DNA from: an uncultured Lachnospiraceae bacterium
GTDB taxonomy: Bacteria > Bacillota > Clostridia > Lachnospirales > Lachnospiraceae
Direction of reading: 5' to 3'
Assembly (NCBI GenBank): GCA_947630485.1
Contig: CANRHU010000003.1
Location: 33,611-97,610 of the forward strand
DNA: 64,000 nucleotides
The position numbers and the translations under genes are program-made. Each line of letters opens with the position of its first letter. Position 1 is the stretch's first letter. Below are positions 18,407 through 25,546 of this stretch, in pieces. Below the pieces are notes generated by a model. The model worked only from the letters and a program-made list of their open reading frames with translations. It was not told the origin of the DNA and ran no database searches.

Positions 18407-19525
18407 CTATGGGCGCGGCAGCCTGATTACGAATTCCACGGTCTCGTCCTGGCTGTCGGCGCTAATCGTGCCGCCGTGAAGCGTGACGATCTCCTTCGCA
18501 ATCGCAAGTCCCAGCCCGGCGCCGCCTGTGTCGGAGGTACGCGCCGTATCCAGACGGTAAAATTTCTCAAAAAGGGAGGACAGCTTCTCGCGGGGGATGG
18601 TCTTGCCGTGATTCCGAAAAACGATCACGACGGCGTCGTCTGCCTCCCATGCGGTGATGCGGATTTCGGTGTCGGGATTGCTGTAAGCGGCCGCGTTTTT
18701 CAGGATATTTTGGAAGACTCTGGCCAGGCGGTCCGGGTCGCCGTATACAGCCAGATCCTCGTCAACGTCCAGAACGGCGGTATTTCCATGCTCCTTAAGA
18801 AGCGGAGTAAACTCGTCGGTTAGCTGAACCAGCATATAATAGAGATCGATTTTTTCCTTCTCCAGCGTGATCTGCTGCAGGTTATAACGGGTGATCTCGA
18901 AGAATTCGTTGATCATTTTTTCCAGCCGGTACGCCTTGTCCAGCGTGATGCCCACATAGCGGGCACGCTGCTCGGCCGGCATATCCGGGGCCTCGGACAG
19001 AAGGCTCAGATAACCGATGACCGAGGTAAGGGGAGTGCGGATATCGTGGGCCAGGTACATGACGAGGTCGTTTTTGCGCTGCTCGGCCAGCTGGGCGTCC
19101 ACGGCGCGTTTGTGAAGCTCCGACCTTACTTCGTTTAACTTGCGCTCGGTGGCGGCCATTTCCGGCGGCAGGCTGATATCGCCGTCAGACAGAAGACCGT
19201 CGATGCCCCGGTTGATCGCGTCGAAATAACCTGTAAACCAGTTCAGAATCACCCACAGGAGCAGGAAGAACAGGACCAGGATCGCGGCGATCCAGAAGAA
19301 TGTGATATTGCCGCGGAAAATGATCGTATAGAGCCGGTGGGCTTCCTCGTCGCTGATTCGGAACAGGCTGCGGAAAACCGACACCAGCCAGTTGCCGCCC
19401 CGCCTGTGCCAGAACCGCCGGTAGAAGAGATAGATCAGAATGGGCGCGGCGATGCCGATGCATACCAGGCGGATATAAAGTTTTCGTTTGAAACCGGAAT
19501 AGTCGGATTTACGGTTGTTTTTCAA
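18407..19525 (-). CDS. sensor histidine kinase, VanS-like
   Basis: Two TM segments; MYLAHDIRTPLTSVIGYLSLL H-box; N/G boxes (NILKNAAAYSN, GGAGLGLAIAKEIVTLHGG). Confidence 0.85.
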   Translation of the reverse strand: MKNNRKSDYSGFKRKLYIRLVCIGIAAPILIYLFYRRFWHRRGGNWLVSVFRSLFRISDEEAHRLYTIIFRGNITFFWIAAILVLFFLLLWVILNWFTGYFDAINRGIDGLLSDGDISLPPEMAATERKLNEVRSELHKRAVDAQLAEQRKNDLVMYLAHDIRTPLTSVIGYLSLLSEAPDMPAEQRARYVGITLDKAYRLEKMINEFFEITRYNLQQITLEKEKIDLYYMLVQLTDEFTPLLKEHGNTAVLDVDEDLAVYGDPDRLARVFQNILKNAAAYSNPDTEIRITAWEADDAVVIVFRNHGKTIPREKLSSLFEKFYRLDTARTSDTGGAGLGLAIAKEIVTLHGGTISADSQDETVEFVIRLPRP

Positions 19526-20219
19526 TTTTATACCCCACTCCCCAGATGGTTCGGATATAGTTTGGTTTCTCGACAGTGTCGCCCAGTTTCTCCCGCAGAT
19601 GGCGGATGTGGACGGTGATCGTGTTGTTGCTCTTGCTGTAATATTCGTCCTGCCAGATTTGATGGAACAGTTCCTCGGCGCTTACGACGCTGCCTTTATT
19701 TTCCAAAAGGATCCGGAGGATCGAAAACTCCGTCGGCGTCAGCGTCAGCGGCCGCTCATTTAACATGCACTCGTGGGTCCGGACGTTTAACAGCAGGCCG
19801 GAGTGGGAGAGAATGTCGTTCTCCGTATCGGGCGCGGAGCTGGCCGGATTGTAGCGCTTGTAGCGGCGCAGCTGGGCTTTCACCCGGGCCACCAGCTCCA
19901 GAGGCCGGAAGGGCTTGGTAATGTAGTCGTCGGCTCCCAGGGTCAGTCCGGTGATCTTGTCGGTTTCCTCGTCCCTGGCGGTCAGCATGATGACCGGGTA
20001 GGTGTGCGTCTCGCGAATCCTGCGGCAGAGATCATAGCCGTTCATGTCCGGCAGCATAATGTCCAGAATCGCCAGATCCAGCTCTTCCTGCCCGATGCAG
20101 GCGAGGGCGTCGCGGGCGGTGTAATATTTAAAAACCGTGTAGTTTTCGTTCCGCAGATATACTTCCACCAGATCGGCGATAGCGGCCTCGTCGTCAACAA
20201 TGAGGATTTTATCCGGCAT
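19509..20219 (-). CDS. OmpR/PhoB-family response regulator, VanR-like
   Basis: MPDKILIVDDEAAIADLVEVYLRNENY...; winged-helix C-terminus; overlaps the kinase gene. Confidence 0.88.
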   Translation of the reverse strand: MPDKILIVDDEAAIADLVEVYLRNENYTVFKYYTARDALACIGQEELDLAILDIMLPDMNGYDLCRRIRETHTYPVIMLTARDEETDKITGLTLGADDYITKPFRPLELVARVKAQLRRYKRYNPASSAPDTENDILSHSGLLLNVRTHECMLNERPLTLTPTEFSILRILLENKGSVVSAEELFHQIWQDEYYSKSNNTITVHIRHLREKLGDTVEKPNYIRTIWGVGYKIEKQP

Positions 20220-20606
20220 GGACGGCAGCTCCCTTCGGTAAATTTTTGGCTCCCATGCCTGGCGGCGGGACCGACCGGCTCGGTCTTTGTGCGTTCGCGC
20301 GGCGCAGAACATGGAGTAAGATAACTATAGCAGAATATCGGTTTCCGCGTATTAGGAATCGTATGAGAAAATATTAATATTTTCCTAAGATAATACCGGT
20401 TCTTGCTAGAAAGAGTCTATCACATTTCTTCGGAAATTACAAACCGAAGATTGGGAGCGCCCAGGCCCGCCTTCAGCGAGTGTTCAGCCGATGGGGGGAG
20501 GGGGTTTGACGCCGCGGCCCGTTGCCGCGGACGGGCGGACGCACACAATGTCCCACCCGTACATAGAATATAGTACAAACATGAAAATTAAAGGAGATTC
20601 AATCAT

Positions 20607-21113
20607 ATGAGTTGCTTTGGATGTAATCTTTGCGGATGCTGCAGGAGAAACTGCTGCAGCTGCGGCTGCAATAACGGGAATAACAGCGGTGTGTCAGGCG
20701 GCAATACGGATAATGGAAATAACAACGGCTACTATTGCCAGAAGAGGTGCTTCTACTTCTGCCGGCCGGCCTGCGGCAATAACGGAAACAATTCCGGCGT
20801 CAGCGGCGGAAATACCGACAGCGGAAATAAATGCACCTGCAAGTGCACCTGCACCTGCGGCAGCGGAAACAACACCGGCGTCGCGGGCGGCAATACCGGC
20901 AACAACGGCAGCTGCGGCTGCAATACCTGTGGCTGCAACACCTGCGGCTGCAACACCACGACTACCACGACCTGCGGCTGCGCGGCTTCGGCCAATAACG
21001 GCGGCACCGTCCAGGTTCTGACGCCTTACAGCTATGATTATGCCAATTATTACAACACCGCGGCTGCAAACGCCGGTTATACCACGGCAAGCGGCTGCGG
21101 CTGCCAGCAGTAA
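20607..21113 (+). CDS. cysteine-rich Gly/Asn repeat protein
   Basis: 168 aa with 28 Cys by manual count; repeats GNNSGVSGGNTD, CNTCGCNTCGC, CTCKCTCTC; RBS AAAGGAGATTCAATCAT. Confidence 0.75.
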   Translation: MSCFGCNLCGCCRRNCCSCGCNNGNNSGVSGGNTDNGNNNGYYCQKRCFYFCRPACGNNGNNSGVSGGNTDSGNKCTCKCTCTCGSGNNTGVAGGNTGNNGSCGCNTCGCNTCGCNTTTTTTCGCAASANNGGTVQVLTPYSYDYANYYNTAAANAGYTTASGCGCQQ

Positions 21114-21361
21114 GCGGCCGCGGCTTCGCCAATCGGACGGCTGCCAGCAGTAATGTTTCAGAACAGCGGAAGAATCATGCCCCGCGGGTTTGGGAGACTC
21201 CCGGCCCCGCGGGGCCGCCGCGTCGCAGGAGCATCACGTCGCGGGCCCATCGCGTCGCGGGGCCGCCAGGCGGCTAAAACCACGAAGATGCTCAAAAATG
21301 CTCAAGGCCGCAAAAAACTCTTGCAATTTTCCTGGAAGTGTGTTATGGTAGAGCCAACATA

Positions 21362-21394
21362 GTTTGTATACAAATAAAGAGTTTGTATACAAAT
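21362..21394 (+). promoter_or_regulatory. two palindromic operator-like sites (GntR-type)
   Basis: GTTTGTATACAAAT at 21362-21375 and 21381-21394, 19 bp apart, upstream of the SDR gene. Confidence 0.6.
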
Positions 21395-21449
21395 TCCGGC
21401 AAAGCTGAAACAGGCTTCCGGGAATAAGAAAAAGGAGGAGAAGGTAATT

Positions 21450-22250
21450 ATGAGCGGTATAAGTTTTTCACTGCAGGGAAAGGTGGCGCTGATTACAGGC
21501 GCTTCCTATGGAATCGGATTCGCCATTGCCAAGGCCATGGCGGGCGCGGGCGCGACAATCGTTTTCAATGACATCAGGCAGGAACTGGTGGACAAGGGAC
21601 TGGCCGCTTACAGGGAGAGCGGGATTGAAGCTCACGGCTATGTCTGCGACGTGACGGATGAGCAGGCCGTGAACGCGTTTGTAGCCGAGGTTGAGGCCGA
21701 GGTGGGCGTGATCGATATTCTGGTAAATAACGCCGGCATTATCAAGCGCATTCCGATGCTTGAGATGTCCGCCAAGGATTTCCGTCAGGTCATCGATGTT
21801 GATCTTAACGCTCCGTTTATCGTATCCAAGGCTGTCATTCCCGGCATGATTAAGAAGGGCCACGGTAAGATCATTAACATCTGCTCTATGATGAGCGAGT
21901 TCGGCCGCGAGACTGTGTCCGCTTACGCGGCGGCCAAGGGCGGTCTGAAAATGCTGACCAGAAACATCGCTTCCGAGTACGGCGGATATAACATCCAGTG
22001 CAACGGCATTGGGCCCGGCTACATCGCCACGCCGCAGACGGCTCCGCTTCGTGAGAAGCAGCCGGACGGTTCCCGGCATCCGTTTGATCAGTTTATCGTC
22101 TCGAAAACCCCGGCCGGCAGATGGGGCGAGGCGGAGGATCTTGGCGGCCCGGCGGTCTTTTTGGCCTCCGACGCTTCCGATTTCGTCAACGGCCAGATTC
22201 TGTACGTGGACGGCGGTATTCAGGCCTACATCGGCAAACAGCCGTCTTAA
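21450..22250 (+). CDS. SDR oxidoreductase, gluconate 5-dehydrogenase-like
   Basis: GKVALITGASYGIGFAIAKAMAGAGA; YAAAKGG; NNAG; PGYIATPQT. Confidence 0.8.
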   Translation: MSGISFSLQGKVALITGASYGIGFAIAKAMAGAGATIVFNDIRQELVDKGLAAYRESGIEAHGYVCDVTDEQAVNAFVAEVEAEVGVIDILVNNAGIIKRIPMLEMSAKDFRQVIDVDLNAPFIVSKAVIPGMIKKGHGKIINICSMMSEFGRETVSAYAAAKGGLKMLTRNIASEYGGYNIQCNGIGPGYIATPQTAPLREKQPDGSRHPFDQFIVSKTPAGRWGEAEDLGGPAVFLASDASDFVNGQILYVDGGIQAYIGKQPS

Positions 22251-22312
22251 GCCCGTAGGCGGAAACCGGTGCAACCTTTATAACCTATTACATAGATAGA
22301 GACAGGTTTTGT

Positions 22313-22407
22313 GAAATGGACTGCCGCAGAGGGCCGCTTTCTCTTTGTATGAGTGCATTCAGTCGTCCCATACAGGGAATTCGCGGGGGTTGCGGCAGTT
22401 CATTTTC
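22313..22407 (+). other. structured intergenic element (long hairpin, possible ncRNA)
   Basis: GAAATGGACTGCCGCA (22313-22328) pairs with TGCGGCAGTTCATTTTC (22391-22407), with inner GTATG/CATAC pairing. Confidence 0.4.
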
Positions 22408-22512
22408 CGGTCTCGGTATAATTATCTGAATAATAACATTATTTGCAAGAATAAACTGTCTTTAAAAAGAGTCTTTTCAAAGACGAATTCTTTTGCTATA
22501 ATAATTGCGTTA

Positions 22513-22586
22513 CGGAGTATGGCGTAGTTTGGTAGCGCGCTCGGCTGGGGGCCGAGAGGTCGCAGGTTCAAATCCTGTTACTCCGA
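22513..22586 (+). tRNA. tRNA-Pro (anticodon GGG), CCA not encoded
   Basis: Acceptor CGGAGTA/TACTCCG; anticodon arm CTCGG-CTGGGGG-CCGAG; T arm GCAGG TTCAAAT CCTGT. Confidence 0.9.
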
Positions 22587-22624
22587 CGAGAGGGGCCTTG
22601 GAATACGGGCTCCTTTTTTATTTC

Positions 22625-22703
22625 CATGCAGAAAAGGTGCCAGTAACGCCCTTGGTGTATTTCCATGTGAACAGAGCGCCGGCGACGCTCTGGACGTATT
22701 TCC
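22625..22703 (+). repeat. dispersed hairpin repeat (two tandem copies; third copy at 59116-59162)
   Basis: GTATTTCCATGtGAaCAgAGCGCCgGcGACGCTcTGgaCGTATTTC. Confidence 0.6.
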
Positions 22704-22790
22704 AAGCGATTTGTGAATTGGTAAAACGGCGGAAACGGTTGTGGAATCGGCGGAATTATGATAAAATGGCAGGCAGAAAGGAGTTTTTTT

Positions 22791-23582
22791 ATGAAATCAA
22801 TTATCAGTTTTGACCTGGATATGACACTTCTGAACCATGCCACGATGACCATACCGGACAGCGCGCTCTTGGCGATTGACAAACTGCGGGAGAATTATTA
22901 TATTGTGCTTGGGACGGCCCGTGATATGGATACGCCGGGCAGCAGTGTCTACCGGGATTTGATACGTCCCGACGCCATTGTCCATAATGACGGAACGAAA
23001 ATTACGGTGGGCGGAGAACTGATCTATGAGACTTTTATGCCGAAGGATCTGGTGAAGCGTCTGCTGACGTTCGGCGAGAAGGAGAATCTGGCTGTCGGAT
23101 GGCTCACCGGGACGGAGGATTATTTCACCCACCCGGAGTGCGTGACGGAGATCGATATCCTGCGCTGGGGGGAGAGCAGACGGAATTTCCTTAATCCGTG
23201 GGACGCTCTGGATGCCCCGATCCGCACCATGCTCTATGTCGGCCGGCCGGAAGGGGCGGAGAAGATTGCCGAGGCGTTCCCGGAGCTTGACTGTCCGCTG
23301 ATCGCGTCGCGGCTGGGGGCGGATCTCATGGAAAAGGAGAAGTCAAAGGCGGTCGGCCTTAAGCGCCTCTGCGATTATCTGGGCGTGGATATCCGCAAAT
23401 GTTATGCCTTCGGGGACAGCATGAATGACTACGCGATTCTTAAGGAAGTCGGGTGCGGCGTCGCTATGGGCAACGCGCCCGAGGAGCTGAAGGCCGCGGC
23501 GGATTATGTGACCGCGGATATCGCGGACGACGGCGTGTATAAAGCATGCATAGCGCTCGGACTGATTGCGGCGGATGAATGA
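22791..23582 (+). CDS. HAD-superfamily (Cof-type) hydrolase
   Basis: MKSIISFDLDMTLLNH; GDSMNDYAIL; EKSKAVGLKRL. Confidence 0.85.
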   Translation: MKSIISFDLDMTLLNHATMTIPDSALLAIDKLRENYYIVLGTARDMDTPGSSVYRDLIRPDAIVHNDGTKITVGGELIYETFMPKDLVKRLLTFGEKENLAVGWLTGTEDYFTHPECVTEIDILRWGESRRNFLNPWDALDAPIRTMLYVGRPEGAEKIAEAFPELDCPLIASRLGADLMEKEKSKAVGLKRLCDYLGVDIRKCYAFGDSMNDYAILKEVGCGVAMGNAPEELKAAADYVTADIADDGVYKACIALGLIAADE

Positions 23583-23637
23583 GAATTTTGCGTAGCGGGT
23601 GCGTGACAGCGTATTTCCCGAAAAATTAAAAAGGAGA

Positions 23638-25443
23638 ATGATGACGATGAACGAGAATCTCAGAAAGCTTCGCGGCTTGATGGCGGAGCGGGGTATAGAC
23701 GTGTATCTGATACCTACGGCGGATTTCCATCTGTCTGAATATGTGGACGGCTATTTCAAATGCAGGCGTTTCCTGACGGGCTTTACCGGCTCCGCGGGAA
23801 CCGCTTTGGTGACGGCGAAACAGGCGTGTCTGTGGACGGACGGCAGATATTTTGTCCAGGCTGCGAAGGAGCTGGAGGGCAGCGGTTTTGACCTGATGAA
23901 AATGGGGGAAGAGGGCGTGCCCGAGCTGGAAGCATATCTGGCGGACGTGATGCCGGAGGGCGGCGTGCTGGGCTTCGACGGCCGTGTGGTCAGTAGCCGC
24001 ATGGGGCAGAAGCTGAAAGAGATGATGGAGGAGAAGAAGGCGTCCGTTTCCTATGGGCTGGATCTGGTGGGCGAGATCTGGGCGGACCGCCCGGCGCTCT
24101 CCGCCGAGCCGGTCTGGATTTTGGGCGAGGAGTATACAGGGAAGCCGGCCTCTGAGAAGATTGCCGAGCTTCGCCGGAAGATGAAGGAGCTTAAGGCGAC
24201 GGTTCATATCCTGACCAGCATGGATGATATCGTATGGCTGCTCAACATCCGCGGGAACGATGTGCCCTGCAATCCGGTAGTGCTCTCCTACGCGGTGGTT
24301 ACGATGGATGAGCTTTATCTCTTCATCAATGAAAAGACGCTGAGCGGCGAGGTACGGGCCTATCTGACGGGAATCGGCGTGACCGTGAAGCCTTATAACG
24401 ATATTTATGAATTTGTGAAGACCTACCGCGGCGAGAGCGTGCTTTTGGAGCTCGCGAAGACGAATTTCGCGCTCGTGAGCAATCTGGATGCGGGTAACCG
24501 GATCATCGATAAGACAAACCCGACGACGCTTGTTAAGGCGGTCAAGAATCCGACCGAGGTGGAGAATATGCGCCGCGCCCATAGAAAGGACGGCGTGGCG
24601 ATGACGAAATTCATCTATTGGATGAAGAAGAATATCGGGAAGATTCCCATGACGGAGATCAGTGTCTCCGATTATCTGGAGGAGCTGCGCAGGCAGCAGG
24701 ACGGCAATCTGGGCCTGAGTTTTGATACGATTTCCGCTTACGGTCCCAATGCGGCCATGTGCCACTATTCGGCCACGCCGGAGTCGAACGCGGTGATCGA
24801 GCCGCGGGGACTGTATCTGGTGGATTCGGGCGGTCAATACTATGAAGGAACCACGGATATCACGAGAACCATTGCCATGGGGCCGATCACAGACGAGGAG
24901 CGGGAGCATTTTACGCTGGTCGCCATGAGTATGCTGCGCCTGGGCCATGTGAAATTTCTTTACGGCAGCAGCGGTATGACGCTGGATTATGTGGCGCGGG
25001 AGCCGTTCTGGAGCCGCGGGCTGAATTTCAATCACGGAACCGGGCACGGCGTCGGATATCTGCTGAATGTTCATGAGGGGCCGGTGGGCTTCCGCTGGAA
25101 GGCGGTTCCGGAGAGGACGGAATGGGCGGCGTTCGAGGAGGGCATGGTCTGCTCTGACGAGCCGGGCGTCTATATTGAGGGGAGCCACGGCGTCCGCACG
25201 GAGAATCTTCTGGTCTGCAGAAAGGCGGAGAAGAATGAGTACGGCCAGTTCATGGAGTTCGAATATCTGACCTATGTGCCCATCGATCTGGACGCTTTGG
25301 ATGTGTCGCTGATGGAAAAACGCGACGTGGAGTATTTAAACGAGTATCACAGGCAGGTCTACGAGAAGATTTCGCCGTATCTGGAGGAGGAGGAGAGAGC
25401 CTGGCTTAAGGAGGCGACCAGGGAGATTCACGTCGGTATGTAA
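23638..25443 (+). CDS. Xaa-Pro aminopeptidase (M24B, creatinase N-domains)
   Basis: LYLVDSGGQYYEGTTDITRTIAMG; NHGTGHGVGYLLNVHEGP; SDEPGVY. Confidence 0.92.
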   Translation: MMTMNENLRKLRGLMAERGIDVYLIPTADFHLSEYVDGYFKCRRFLTGFTGSAGTALVTAKQACLWTDGRYFVQAAKELEGSGFDLMKMGEEGVPELEAYLADVMPEGGVLGFDGRVVSSRMGQKLKEMMEEKKASVSYGLDLVGEIWADRPALSAEPVWILGEEYTGKPASEKIAELRRKMKELKATVHILTSMDDIVWLLNIRGNDVPCNPVVLSYAVVTMDELYLFINEKTLSGEVRAYLTGIGVTVKPYNDIYEFVKTYRGESVLLELAKTNFALVSNLDAGNRIIDKTNPTTLVKAVKNPTEVENMRRAHRKDGVAMTKFIYWMKKNIGKIPMTEISVSDYLEELRRQQDGNLGLSFDTISAYGPNAAMCHYSATPESNAVIEPRGLYLVDSGGQYYEGTTDITRTIAMGPITDEEREHFTLVAMSMLRLGHVKFLYGSSGMTLDYVAREPFWSRGLNFNHGTGHGVGYLLNVHEGPVGFRWKAVPERTEWAAFEEGMVCSDEPGVYIEGSHGVRTENLLVCRKAEKNEYGQFMEFEYLTYVPIDLDALDVSLMEKRDVEYLNEYHRQVYEKISPYLEEEERAWLKEATREIHVGM

Positions 25444-25546
25444 TGGATTTCCTTGACTCTGTGCGTTAAATCGCTTAAGATAGACGGAAGGGATATCTGC
25501 AAGAGAAAATCAGTAAATGCAAGATGAGAGAACTCGGGGGATTCTG

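Noticed and set aside
20607-21113. Alternative-frame Ala/Thr-rich ORF (20617-21021)
   Set aside because: Shifted frame of the Cys-rich gene; the Cys frame has the proper RBS and start.
23626-25188. 520-aa minus ORF
   Set aside because: Antisense of the clear M24 aminopeptidase gene; GC-rich codon-usage artefact.
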